Assembly: GCA_000999025.1 (NCBI GenBank)
Contig: LCFM01000001.1
Coordinates: 65,198-100,735 of the forward strand
DNA length: 35,538 bases
Direction of reading: 5' to 3'
Source of the DNA: Parcubacteria group bacterium GW2011_GWA2_43_13
GTDB lineage: Bacteria > Patescibacteriota > Patescibacteriia > UBA9629 > GWA2-43-13
Shown in pieces: positions 9,147-21,293 of the stretch. The translations under genes and the position numbers were made by a program. The notes under the pieces are model-generated. The model saw only the letters and a program-made list of their open reading frames with translations, did not search any database and was not told where the DNA came from. The number at the start of each line of letters is the position of its first letter. Positions within the stretch are counted from its first letter, which is position 1.

Positions 9147-10628
9147 TTAAGAAGTCATCAGAGAAGGTTTCTGTAAATGCCATGGAGTTGCCATTTGATA
9201 CTGATGCGCGACTCGCAAAATCCGTGCTTCTTCAAATTGCGGGCCAATAATCTGCAAACCAACCGGCAATTGCTTGCCATCTTTTTCTATAAACCCTGCT
9301 GGCACGGAAAGCGCCGGCAATCCTGCTAAACTGGGAGGAGACATATAAATATCTTCCAAATACATTGCAACAGGATCTGTTGCTTTTTCACCAATCTTAA
9401 AAGGGATATGCGGAGATACAGGTGTTACAACAGCAGAAACCTGCGAAAACGCATGCTGAAATTCCTGAACAATTTTTGTCCTCACCTTCTGCGCTTTCCT
9501 ATAATACGCATCATAATACCCAGAAGATAATGCGTATGTACCCATCATAATTCTGCGCTTTGCTTCTGCTCCAAATCCCTCACCGCGCGTGCGCTTATAT
9601 CCATCTAATAAATCTTTTGCCTGATCATGGCGCGATGTACCAAATCGAATGCCATCAAACCGCGCAAGGTTTGAGCTGATTTCAGAGGGAGTAATAACAT
9701 AGTATACAGCCATTGCATACGGCACTGTGGGCAATGACAATGAAATAATTTCTGCTCCCATTTTTGATAACTGATCAATCGCTTGCTCAATAATATGTTT
9801 TACATCTTGTTCTATACCATCTGATAAAAATTCTTCCACAATACCAATTTTCATTCCTTTCATATCACGCGATAATTCCTTTTCATAATCCGGCACCTCA
9901 CGATCAACCGTTGTTGCGTCACGATGATCACATCCCGCAATCCGTGAAAGCACAATTGCGCTGTCTTCAACTGTTTTTGCAATCGGCCCTGGCACATCAG
10001 TAGATGATGTCATGGCAATCAATCCTAATCGCGAACATCTGCCGTATGATGGCTTTACTCCGACCACAGAACAAAATCCCGCGGGAAACCGAATAGACCC
10101 GCCAGTATCAGTGCCAATACTAAACAAACACATATCAGCAGAAACCGATGCCGCAGACCCGCCGCTTGACCCTCCAGGCACGCGCGAAGTATCCCATGGA
10201 TTTTTCGTCGGCCCAAACGCGGAATTTTCCGTTGACGCGCCATGCGCGAATTCATCTAAATTCACCTTTCCAAGCATAACCGCGCCATCGTCAATCAGTT
10301 TTTGATACACTGTCGCGCTATAGGGCGGGATATAATTTTCTAATATTTTTGACGCGGCAGTCGTGCGGATTCCTTTGGTTACCACAATGTCTTTAATACT
10401 CATGGGGATACCAGCGAGCGGTGCAATATCCTCGCCAGTGGCGATGCTCTCATCAACCTTTTGCGCCTGTTCCAATGCTTCGTGCGCCGTCACGGTTAAA
10501 AACACATTTAGCGTATCATTCAATTCCGCAATCCGATCCAAACACGCCTGCGCTAATTCCACAGCTGAAAATTCTTTCTTCCTCAACCCTTCCTGTGCTT
10601 GTTTTATCGTTAGTTCGTTCAATTTCAT
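9147..10628 (-). CDS. gatA: Asp-tRNA(Asn)/Glu-tRNA(Gln) amidotransferase subunit A
   Basis: Amidase signature GGSSGGSAASVSADMCLFSIGTDTGGSIRFPA; full-length 493 aa. Confidence 0.96.
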   Translation of the reverse strand: MKLNELTIKQAQEGLRKKEFSAVELAQACLDRIAELNDTLNVFLTVTAHEALEQAQKVDESIATGEDIAPLAGIPMSIKDIVVTKGIRTTAASKILENYIPPYSATVYQKLIDDGAVMLGKVNLDEFAHGASTENSAFGPTKNPWDTSRVPGGSSGGSAASVSADMCLFSIGTDTGGSIRFPAGFCSVVGVKPSYGRCSRLGLIAMTSSTDVPGPIAKTVEDSAIVLSRIAGCDHRDATTVDREVPDYEKELSRDMKGMKIGIVEEFLSDGIEQDVKHIIEQAIDQLSKMGAEIISLSLPTVPYAMAVYYVITPSEISSNLARFDGIRFGTSRHDQAKDLLDGYKRTRGEGFGAEAKRRIMMGTYALSSGYYDAYYRKAQKVRTKIVQEFQHAFSQVSAVVTPVSPHIPFKIGEKATDPVAMYLEDIYMSPPSLAGLPALSVPAGFIEKDGKQLPVGLQIIGPQFEEARILRVAHQYQMATPWHLQKPSLMTS

Positions 10629-10742
10629 AAACTCACAATCTTAATGATCAAATTCATTGACAGCGTAGGCAATAAGGCGTATAATTACTCTATCACGATA
10701 AAGGGGCACGCCTAAGGTTCGTCCGAAGGTTACTCCCCTTTT

Positions 10743-11219
10743 TTATTTTCCCAATTTATGTTTCAAGTCATTCATATATACAAAATACGATCTAAATTTT
10801 CTTAATAGCGCAGAATATTTCTTGAGATTCGGAATAACTAAGTATAATAATTTACCTTGCGATACTAAATATTCTATCAAACAATGAAAATCCCCATCTC
10901 CTGAAATGATGATCGCTTTCTCATAATGAGGATATTCTATCATAGTATGAAGTACTAATTCAGCATCCACGTTTCCTTTAACAAAATAAACTCCTTCTTT
11001 TTTATACTCTAATGTCGGTTTAAAAATAACAATGTACCCCACTTTTTGTAATTCAGTATACAGCGCCTCATTGCCAGCGACATAACCAATAAACAAAAAA
11101 ACTTTGTCAACCTTATACTTATCTCGTAAATATACATAAAATCGCCTAAAATCAAGGTCCCACCCACATGATTTGATGGCAAGGTTCAAATTTTGGCTAT
11201 CTATAAAAGCGTAAATCAT
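10743..11219 (-). CDS. NYN-domain (LabA/DUF88-like) putative ribonuclease
   Basis: MIYAFIDSQNLNLA...VDAELVLHTM...KAIIISGDGDFHCLIEYL, conserved acidic residues of the NYN/PIN-like fold. Confidence 0.88.
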   Translation of the reverse strand: MIYAFIDSQNLNLAIKSCGWDLDFRRFYVYLRDKYKVDKVFLFIGYVAGNEALYTELQKVGYIVIFKPTLEYKKEGVYFVKGNVDAELVLHTMIEYPHYEKAIIISGDGDFHCLIEYLVSQGKLLYLVIPNLKKYSALLRKFRSYFVYMNDLKHKLGK

Positions 11220-11250
11220 ACGATCCTCTTGCAATATCATACTTCCTTTT

Positions 11251-11610
11251 TTACCCTACCGTACCATCTTTTCTCTGGTGCAAAATGATTTTATTACCAT
11301 CCTTATCATCAACGACTGCTTTTACACATACTGCTCCATCCTCAACCTCTGATATAATCGTTATACCTTTTACTTTCAATTCTTCCACTACTGACTGTAC
11401 ATCATCTACTGCAAAAGCAATACGCGGCCCGGAAGATGACGGAGAAAAGCGGGTAGAAATCGCAAATGTTAGATTACCAGCATCAAATTCTGCCCAAAAT
11501 CCGCCATATTCATGAGTCAGAGTCATTCCTAATACATCACGATAAAAAACAATCGCTTTATCGTAATCAGACACCCCATATACGATAAAATCAACACCGC
11601 TTATATTCAT
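11251..11610 (-). CDS. VOC (glyoxalase/bleomycin resistance) family protein
   Basis: DYDKAIVFYRDVLGMTLTHEYGGFWAEFDAGNLTFAIS...DKDGNKIILHQ. Confidence 0.88.
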   Translation of the reverse strand: MNISGVDFIVYGVSDYDKAIVFYRDVLGMTLTHEYGGFWAEFDAGNLTFAISTRFSPSSSGPRIAFAVDDVQSVVEELKVKGITIISEVEDGAVCVKAVVDDKDGNKIILHQRKDGTVG

Positions 11611-11621
11611 AGAAATGTATT

Positions 11622-11749
11622 TGCTAAAGGATAATGTATCCGAACGCAGTTGATGGATTCGACTCCGCTCACCACATGGCTTTGGGTGAGCAGAGCGAAC
11701 CCCGACCGAAAGGAATTTGAAACAAGTGAGGATATATTATCCTTTATCA
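11622..11749. repeat. MITE-like 128-bp element with ~20-bp imperfect terminal inverted repeats and an internal hairpin
   Basis: TGCTAAAGGATAATGTATCC (11622-11641) vs reverse complement of GGATATATTATCCTTTATCA (11730-11749), 18/20 match. Internal near-palindrome TTCGACTCCGCTCACC...GGTGAGCAGAGCGAA. Confidence 0.75.
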
Positions 11750-11756
11750 GAGAATA

Positions 11757-12053
11757 TCACTCAAACACCTTCCTCACTATCACTCCCCCATCTTCAGAAA
11801 CCGAAGAAGCACAGGATAACAGATCTGCGCGTTCGTCTGTGGATAATTCACGCACTTCATCGTCTCGATACCTGTTGACCAAACCCGTTACCTGACTCGT
11901 CTCTACGGCATCGTGCGTATCAACCTCGTTTAATGTTTCAATAAAATTCAAAATCGAAGAAAGCTGCTCCTGATATGTTGCGACTTCCTGCTCTGTCAGC
12001 TCCAACCGCGCAAGATCAGCAATATGCAAAACTTCTTCTTTTGAAATAGCCAT
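11757..12053 (-). CDS. gatC: Asp-tRNA(Asn)/Glu-tRNA(Gln) amidotransferase subunit C
   Basis: MAISKEEVLHIADLARLELTEQEVATYQEQLSSILNFIETLNEVDT, typical GatC. Confidence 0.94.
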   Translation of the reverse strand: MAISKEEVLHIADLARLELTEQEVATYQEQLSSILNFIETLNEVDTHDAVETSQVTGLVNRYRDDEVRELSTDERADLLSCASSVSEDGGVIVRKVFE

Positions 12054-12067
12054 AATAAATTAGCTTA

Positions 12068-15045
<2,978 letters not shown>

Positions 15046-15046
15046 A

Positions 15047-15640
15047 TTATCTTCGTAAAATTCTACTGGTGAGCGTGGTTTGAAAATTGATGTTCCCATC
15101 CTCGCCCCGCAATGGCTGTTTCAACTTTGCTGTTGTTACAATGGTCACACGCGGCTGAATATTCACTCCGTATCCTCCTCCAACAATCGCAAAAGGGTTT
15201 TGAAATGGATACACATAAAATCGTATTTTCTCAACCATGACTTTATCAGACAATGTGCTATATGTTTCTTCTGCAGTGATGCCCTTTTTGCGATACACCA
15301 CAACAGCATCCTCTTTCACTGAAAATTCAACCTGCTCCCCGCCTCTGCCAATAATATACAATGTATCGGCTCCAGTCCGATCAAGCGGAGCGCCTAATGA
15401 GCGATCATATCGTTCATAATCAATTTCTCCGGTTCGCAACTCTCGGGCTATCTCATCTGTCCATCGCCGTATTTCTTGTTCGACAACGCTCTTTGATTCG
15501 ATCCTGCGATTAGAGGTCATTGCGGATGAAAAAATCTGCGTCACAGTTACCGTAACAATCAAAAAAATACTCACAGCCACAATGGTCTCAAGCAATGTTA
15601 CACCCCTGTCTTTATTATGATTATAACGATCTCCAATCAT
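15047..15640 (-). CDS. Prepilin-type N-terminal methylation protein (PulJ/PilW-like)
   Basis: RGVTLLETIVAVSIFLIVTVTVTQIFSSA, class III prepilin motif with Glu+5. Confidence 0.85.
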   Translation of the reverse strand: MIGDRYNHNKDRGVTLLETIVAVSIFLIVTVTVTQIFSSAMTSNRRIESKSVVEQEIRRWTDEIARELRTGEIDYERYDRSLGAPLDRTGADTLYIIGRGGEQVEFSVKEDAVVVYRKKGITAEETYSTLSDKVMVEKIRFYVYPFQNPFAIVGGGYGVNIQPRVTIVTTAKLKQPLRGEDGNINFQTTLTSRILRR

Positions 15641-16244
15641 AGAATTCTTTCACTAATACAACCTTCCGATTCGATCCTTTACTTTTCCAAGTGACTGTTA
15701 TCACTGCTTTTTTGCCAACTAATACCTGTGTACCTGGGCACCCCACACTCCTTTCACTTAATGCCGTTATTGCACCACTTGCTGGAATACATAAATTCAA
15801 AAGAGTAATCATGCGATAAAATGGCGTGGCAGTAAGTACGCGATCAGACCGTGCGTGCATAATTCGCGATTGGCTTGAAATATACAATCGGCACTCATCA
15901 GCATACGATGACACGCAAGTCGCGCTTACCGACGCAGGAGACGTAATCCCTCCGTCAAAATCAAACGCGTCAACCCGATATGTTCCCACAGGCAAAGCCG
16001 TATCCAATGGCGTGCGGCTCAAAAATGCGCTGTCCCGATAATCCTGTACTAATTCCACCCCCTCACGCGCGTAATTATACGCTAAAAATGACTCGCGACT
16101 TGCAGTCAGCCCAGACACTGTTACAACCGAAAGCGAAAGCAAGGCGACAAGCGCAATAGAAATAATGCCAACAGCAACAATAAGCTCCAATAAGCTCTGT
16201 CCGTGTCTCCTTTGTATTGTACACTTTATATTTTGAATTTTCAT
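15621..16244 (-). CDS. Prepilin-like protein (PilV-like)
   Basis: RRHGQSLLELIVAVGIISIALVALLSLSVVTVSGL; overlaps the neighbouring pseudopilin ORF. Confidence 0.82.
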   Translation of the reverse strand: MKIQNIKCTIQRRHGQSLLELIVAVGIISIALVALLSLSVVTVSGLTASRESFLAYNYAREGVELVQDYRDSAFLSRTPLDTALPVGTYRVDAFDFDGGITSPASVSATCVSSYADECRLYISSQSRIMHARSDRVLTATPFYRMITLLNLCIPASGAITALSERSVGCPGTQVLVGKKAVITVTWKSKGSNRKVVLVKEFYDWRSL

Positions 16245-16786
16245 AACACCGGCGCTCCTGTGTTTCGTTTTAATGTCAAAATCTTTTGCGCTTCATTACC
16301 TGAAGTGCTTAAGGTAATAAAAATATCAGAAGATGCTGGATTTTGATTTACGATAAAATCACCGTACGGAGGACGATACACAATAGTAAGCGGCTGGAAT
16401 GTCAGCGTGGCAGGAGCGACTGCTTTAACATACACTTTTTCAGGAAGATACAGCACTGTCCCAAATCGTTCAGACGCCTGAAAAAGGCCGTCGTTATTTA
16501 CATCAGCAAATAATGAATACGAATTATTCGATACGGCGCCGAATTCAAACGCAACTCCCCAGCCCCCTTGAGGAACGACTGATCCGAATAATTTTCCGGT
16601 CTGACTAAAATTCCGCATTTTTTCCAACTGGCTCACTAATTCAAGCCCTGCAAGATGCGGTTTTTTTTGCGTATTCCCAAACCGAACATTGGCTAATACA
16701 GCACCAAATAAAAGCACCATTATTGCCATTGTAACAATCAGTTCCATCAGAGTGAATCCAGAAGAATACTTTTGATTCAGCAACAT
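16241..16786 (-). CDS. Prepilin-like protein (GspH/FimT-like)
   Basis: SSGFTLMELIVTMAIMVLLFGAVLANVRF; 4-nt overlap with the next gene. Confidence 0.87.
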   Translation of the reverse strand: MLLNQKYSSGFTLMELIVTMAIMVLLFGAVLANVRFGNTQKKPHLAGLELVSQLEKMRNFSQTGKLFGSVVPQGGWGVAFEFGAVSNNSYSLFADVNNDGLFQASERFGTVLYLPEKVYVKAVAPATLTFQPLTIVYRPPYGDFIVNQNPASSDIFITLSTSGNEAQKILTLKRNTGAPVL

Positions 16787-16800
16787 ACTGAATATTAAGA

Positions 16801-16837
16801 CCTCACCCCAACCCTCTCCTTATAAAGGAGAGAGAGG
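16801..16837. repeat. Copy of the CCTCACCCC...CTCTCCTT-AAGGAGAG palindromic repeat
   Basis: CCTCACCCCAACCCTCTCCTTATAAAGGAGAGAGAGG, same family as 541-669 and 7511-7640. Confidence 0.85.
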
Positions 16838-16845
16838 CGGACGGG

Positions 16846-17643
16846 TTAGTAAAACAATCCCATATACCAGGCGAGCAAGGGCTTGCCGAATAAAAATGTA
16901 ACAAGAGTCGCGCACGCCAAAAACGTGCCAAACGGAATTTCTGATTTCCACTGAACCTTTTTATACAGCAGTAAAAAAACGCTTATAATACTGCCCCCGA
17001 TATAGGCGATAATAAGCGCAGTGATCACATGAGGAAGTCCAAGTGTTGCTCCCATCAATACACCTAAACGGATATCCCCGCCTCCAATCCATCTCCCTTT
17101 TGACACTATAAATTGCAGAGCAAAAAAACCGCCTCCTATCAGCATTGCGAATAGATATGCAAAAACAACAGATGCCCACACCACGGACGGCTCAAAGAGA
17201 ATAATCCTGACACTTTGCACAATAACGATAATACCGAATGCCGGTACAACAACAGCATCCAATACCAAGGTATACAAAAAATCATGCACAAAAAGAACAA
17301 ACCATACAGACCATGAAACCAAAAACATGACCCATAAAAAGAGCGCTTGATATGACATGCCATCACGCGTCAGCCAGAGAAAACTCCCGCACAATGCAAT
17401 CGCTGTCAGCGCTTCACCTAACGGATACTGGCATGAAATCTTTTTTTTACACTGCCTGCATCTTCCTTGTTGAATAATAAAACTCACCAGAGGTATCAAT
17501 TCCATGACTGCGAGTGTTTTTTTACACTGCGGACACAATGATCTGCCCTTTATCCATGATTTTTTATGGTACAAACGATACGCGAGCGCGTTTAACGCGC
17601 TCCCCCATGCAAGCCCGAATAGGAAAATAAGCAATAATGTCAT
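16846..17643 (-). CDS. pilD: Prepilin peptidase (A24 family)
   Basis: CPQCKKTL...CRQCKKKI zinc motif, GGGDIRLGVLMGATLGL catalytic Asp motif, multiple TM helices. Confidence 0.92.
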   Translation of the reverse strand: MTLLLIFLFGLAWGSALNALAYRLYHKKSWIKGRSLCPQCKKTLAVMELIPLVSFIIQQGRCRQCKKKISCQYPLGEALTAIALCGSFLWLTRDGMSYQALFLWVMFLVSWSVWFVLFVHDFLYTLVLDAVVVPAFGIIVIVQSVRIILFEPSVVWASVVFAYLFAMLIGGGFFALQFIVSKGRWIGGGDIRLGVLMGATLGLPHVITALIIAYIGGSIISVFLLLYKKVQWKSEIPFGTFLACATLVTFLFGKPLLAWYMGLFY

Positions 17644-17711
17644 ATATCAATAGTATATCATAATTTCGATATTTAAATATTTACAGTAATGGGGCTGGTT
17701 TTAACTATATC

Positions 17712-17741
17712 AAAAAGGAGACCGCAGGCGATCTCCTTTTT
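17712..17741. terminator. Intrinsic terminator downstream of the major pilin gene
   Basis: AAAAAGGAGA...TCTCCTTTTT perfect 10-bp inverted repeat with terminal T-run. Confidence 0.85.
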
Positions 17742-17769
17742 GCACCTTCTTTTCTTATATCATCACAGA

Positions 17770-18330
17770 TTACCACGGAGAGGCCACAAAAGCTCCAATT
17801 CCTGCTGGCGTTACTGAATGCTGGCCAGCAGTAATACCTTGCGTATCTTTACCAGTACAAAAATCAATTTGAAATGACTTACATTTACCAATATCACCGG
17901 TTGACGGAGTTGCATCATTACATTCTGCTGGTGTAGTATCGCTATTTTGCGCCTTATAGACATACTTGTTTGTTGTGACAGTACATGCCGTTGCTCCACT
18001 CCCATCAGCAGGAGTTGGCGCTATTGGGACAGTCGCGAGTAAAGAACTAAACACCGTACCAGTGCCACCATCATTTCCATCATCTGCTATGAGAATATTT
18101 CCAGCTGATGCTGAATCACTTAAAGGATAGCTCCCATTTTCAGAATAAAACAACTCTAACGCTGTTTGCATCTGCTTAACATCAGACAGCCGCTTTGCGT
18201 CGCGAGATCGCTGACGCGCATTATTTAATGAAACAACCGCGAGCGTGGACAAGAGTCCAATGATCGCGATCACAACCAAGAGTTCAATAAGCGTAAACCC
18301 TCGGCGTTTTCGTGCATGTGCCATAGGCAT
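17770..18330 (-). CDS. Type IV major pilin / GspG-like prepilin
   Basis: RRGFTLIELLVVIAIIGLLSTLAVVSLNNARQRSRDAKRLSDVKQMQTALELFYSENGSYP. Confidence 0.93.
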   Translation of the reverse strand: MPMAHARKRRGFTLIELLVVIAIIGLLSTLAVVSLNNARQRSRDAKRLSDVKQMQTALELFYSENGSYPLSDSASAGNILIADDGNDGGTGTVFSSLLATVPIAPTPADGSGATACTVTTNKYVYKAQNSDTTPAECNDATPSTGDIGKCKSFQIDFCTGKDTQGITAGQHSVTPAGIGAFVASPW

Positions 18331-18333
18331 AAC

Positions 18334-18436
18334 ATTGAGATGAATGATTAAGGTAATTCGCCAATGCGGCGAATAGAATACTCATGCATCAGGTATTCTA
18401 TGTTCGCACTATCACCCTGCATCATTCATGTTCAAT
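18334..18436 (-). promoter_or_regulatory. Predicted branched (three-way junction) 5' leader structure of the major pilin gene
   Basis: Outer stem ATTGA-g-ATGAATGAT (18334-18348) with ATCATTCAT-g-t-TCAAT (18421-18436), enclosing hairpins TTCGCC/GGCGAA (18357-18373) and AGAATAC/GTATTCT (18375-18399). Confidence 0.6.
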
Positions 18437-18488
18437 ACATTAATTCAAATAGTATAGATTAAAGTTATCCACATCCTTATCAATAATC

Positions 18489-18497
18489 AGTATACCA
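18489..18497 (-). promoter_or_regulatory. Candidate extended -10 promoter element of the major pilin gene
   Basis: Minus strand TGGTATACT, about 160 nt upstream of the start codon. Confidence 0.5.
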
Positions 18498-18529
18498 TAT
18501 CTACAAAAAACAAGAAACACAACAAAACA

Positions 18530-19744
18530 TTAAAACGCTTCAGCAAGTTTGAACATCGGCAACATAATAGAAAGCACCATCACTCCCACAGCCGCGCCCA
18601 TCACTATCAAAATAAATGGCTCAAGCAGGGTTGTCAGATTTGCAATAGCATTTTCAACTTCACGCTGATAAAATTCGCTCAATTTACCTAATATCCCTTC
18701 GATATTTCCCGTTTCCTCGCCAATAACAATCAACCGAGAAACCATCTTTGGAATGTCCTTGCTCCGCATAAAAACAGAAGCCACGGGATTGCCGTCTTCA
18801 ACCTCGCGGACTGTTTCTAATAAAATATCCTTATACACCGAATGTGCCACCACCTCTGCTGTAATTTTCAGCGAATCAGGCAAGGGAACCCCACCCTGAA
18901 GCAAGGTTGATAAACTGCGCATAATCCGAACAAGATACATTTTGCGCACGATCAAATTACCAAAAAGCGGCAGACGAAGCATAAGCAAATCAAAGGCAAC
19001 GCGACCTTGGTGTGTTTTTTTAATAATCAACGGAATCCCAATCACCAAAGCAATCATCATAATTAAAATAGGAAGCCAAAACTTTTCCGCGAACCCTGAC
19101 ACTGCTATCAAAACCCGTGTTGAAAAAGGCAATACAACATTGCTTTCTTTTAAAATAGCAGTCAGTTTTGGCAAAACAAACGTAACCATAACATAACCCA
19201 TGCCAACCATGCCGAATATAATAAAGGCGGGATAGGTTAACGCGCCACGAATTTTTGACATCATATCATAATCCTTTTCCTGCTGTTCTGCCAGATACAG
19301 CAAAACCGCATCAAGCTTACCTGATGTCTCGCCACTTTTCACCATACTCACATAAAAATCGCCAAACACTTGAACATGGCGCTCAAGCGCGTCTGATAGT
19401 TTTGTGCCTCCTTCCACTTCTTCCGCGACTTCGGCAACAGTATCACGAAGCTTTGAGTTATCCGTTTGTTGCTGTAAAATTTTCAATGCTTGCACAATCG
19501 GAATATCCGTTGAAATCATCATTGCGAGCTGTCGTGAAAACACAACCAAATCCCGCACCTTCACGCGCTCCAAAAACGGGATACGCAATTCAAACGGTGA
19601 TTCCTGTTCTGATTCTTCAAGCGAAAAAACGCGCAACCCTTTTTCTTCTAAAACTTCCTGGGCTTGATTTAACGTCGCCGCCTCAACCACTCCATCACTG
19701 CGCTCCCCTGTTTGCGACAATGCTTTATATGAATATAACGGCAT
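18530..19744 (-). CDS. pilC: Type II secretion system F / PilC inner membrane protein
   Basis: MPLYSYKALSQTGERSDGVVEA..., duplicated T2SSF domains (FSRQLAMMISTDIPIVQAL; MRSLSTLLQGGVPLPDSL). Confidence 0.93.
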   Translation of the reverse strand: MPLYSYKALSQTGERSDGVVEAATLNQAQEVLEEKGLRVFSLEESEQESPFELRIPFLERVKVRDLVVFSRQLAMMISTDIPIVQALKILQQQTDNSKLRDTVAEVAEEVEGGTKLSDALERHVQVFGDFYVSMVKSGETSGKLDAVLLYLAEQQEKDYDMMSKIRGALTYPAFIIFGMVGMGYVMVTFVLPKLTAILKESNVVLPFSTRVLIAVSGFAEKFWLPILIMMIALVIGIPLIIKKTHQGRVAFDLLMLRLPLFGNLIVRKMYLVRIMRSLSTLLQGGVPLPDSLKITAEVVAHSVYKDILLETVREVEDGNPVASVFMRSKDIPKMVSRLIVIGEETGNIEGILGKLSEFYQREVENAIANLTTLLEPFILIVMGAAVGVMVLSIMLPMFKLAEAF

Positions 19745-19775
19745 AAACAAAAAAATGACAAACACGAATATAACA

Positions 19776-20849
19776 TTAACGGAACAATGCCTTCAACTGA
19801 TCAGGCGCGGTGGACTCTTGCAATGCATTTTCAGGCGTTACCTCCCCGCTCCGCACAACAGTAGCCAAAGCTCCATTGAGCGTCTGCATACCGTCTTGGG
19901 AAGATGATTGTATCACATTCTCTAACTGCACAAAATGGCCAGAACCAATAGCCGCCTGGCCTAACGTATTTCTGACATATACTTCATATATCGGCATTCT
20001 ACCGCCGCCAATACGAGGGACCAATCGCAAATTCACAATCGCAGACGTTGCGCGGGCAAGCGCCAAACGCCAACTTACTTGCTCTTCCGGACTCAAATAT
20101 CCATGAAGGATATCAAGCGCATGGAGAACGGATAATGCTTCAATCACCATAATAACCAATAAATCGCCTTCTCCCAACATCACGGCCTCTTTTAACTGAT
20201 CGCCATCAATGCATCCGCCCAAAACAAGCATATCAACATCCGTCTCTTTAACGCTCCGAGCACCTGCGGCCCATGAAGGCACGTCAATGCCCACCTCTCG
20301 TTGTTCAATGAGTGATTTTTTATTTATAAACACCCGCTCTATGGGAGATTCAATCATCACAATACGCTTAGAAGCGTTTGCATTCACTGTTTCAACAATA
20401 CTTGCAATAAGAGAAGATTTACCAGAATCATGAGGACCGGAAATAATCATTAATCCGCGACCCTGTTGGATCACATTCAAAACAGCAGGAGGTACCCGCA
20501 ATTGTTCAAAGGTAAAAATATGCTGATCAACAAATCGGATAGTTATCACTAAACGGCCACGCTCATGCTCTACCTGAACAATAATGCGTTGGCGGTTCTC
20601 TAATTCCTTTGAAAATATTATTTGACGATCGCGATCTAACTGCTCTTTGTGTGTCGCCGATGCAAGCACATCTAAAAATCCCATCACAAGCTCAAGCGTT
20701 ACCACTTGCTCGTCAGTTATAGATCTCAACTCGCCATCAACACGCAATAACGGCAATGCTCCTGGTTGTAAATGCAAGACAGCGGCACGCATTTGAACCG
20801 CCTTTGTCAATAGCCGAGATACTTCAAGATGAGACACTTCTTCTGTCAT
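19776..20849 (-). CDS. PilT-like twitching ATPase homologue, divergent
   Basis: Walker A GPHDSGKSSL, PilT-like C-terminus LVPRIGGGRMPIYEVYVRNTLGQAAIGSG...GMQTLNGALATVVRSGEVTPENAL; Walker B/His box degraded. Confidence 0.85.
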   Translation of the reverse strand: MTEEVSHLEVSRLLTKAVQMRAAVLHLQPGALPLLRVDGELRSITDEQVVTLELVMGFLDVLASATHKEQLDRDRQIIFSKELENRQRIIVQVEHERGRLVITIRFVDQHIFTFEQLRVPPAVLNVIQQGRGLMIISGPHDSGKSSLIASIVETVNANASKRIVMIESPIERVFINKKSLIEQREVGIDVPSWAAGARSVKETDVDMLVLGGCIDGDQLKEAVMLGEGDLLVIMVIEALSVLHALDILHGYLSPEEQVSWRLALARATSAIVNLRLVPRIGGGRMPIYEVYVRNTLGQAAIGSGHFVQLENVIQSSSQDGMQTLNGALATVVRSGEVTPENALQESTAPDQLKALFR

Positions 20850-20910
20850 AGAAAAAATACAGAAAAACAAAACACAAAAAACTACACACATTACTCGCTT
20901 TTTTGTTTTA

Positions 20911-21279
20911 TCATTTTCGTAACAACGCTTTTACTTCTTCCACAACTTCAGAGGGCGTATAATGCGATTTTAAAAGATATTTCGCCCCTCCAAGCCGCAG
21001 TGCGCGTTTTACATCGCGAGCGCTGTCATTATTTGTCAGCACAATAAACAGCACTTTTTCATACCCCCCTTTTAACCGCAATGACTCAAGAAAATCAAGG
21101 CCTGAACGATCTGGCAATCCAATATCCAATAGCACGCAATTCGGCATCTCTCGATTCATCTCCTGCTCTGCTTCCTCTGCTGTCTTTGCGCAGACAACAC
21201 GAAAGCCCTCCTGTTCAAATTTTTTCACATAGAGTTGGGATAAAAACTGATCATCTTCAACAATAAAAATTAAATTCAT
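20911..21279 (-). CDS. Stand-alone response regulator receiver domain (CheY-like)
   Basis: IVEDDQ, VLLDIGLPD phosphoacceptor Asp, LTNND, YLLKSHYTPSEVVEEVKALL. Confidence 0.92.
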   Translation of the reverse strand: MNLIFIVEDDQFLSQLYVKKFEQEGFRVVCAKTAEEAEQEMNREMPNCVLLDIGLPDRSGLDFLESLRLKGGYEKVLFIVLTNNDSARDVKRALRLGGAKYLLKSHYTPSEVVEEVKALLRK

Positions 21280-21293
21280 ATACTCTCACCCCA

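Noticed and set aside
10690-10745. Hairpin AAAGGGG...CCCCTTT downstream of the NYN gene with CC(T/G)AAGGTT direct repeat
   Set aside because: Most simply a terminator-like or minor repeat; too short to support a distinct element.
18465-18473. Perfect DnaA box TTATCCACA upstream of the pilin gene
   Set aside because: Isolated 9-mer; another occurs inside gatC (11838-11846). Two hits in 35 kb are near chance, and no replication genes or box cluster are present.
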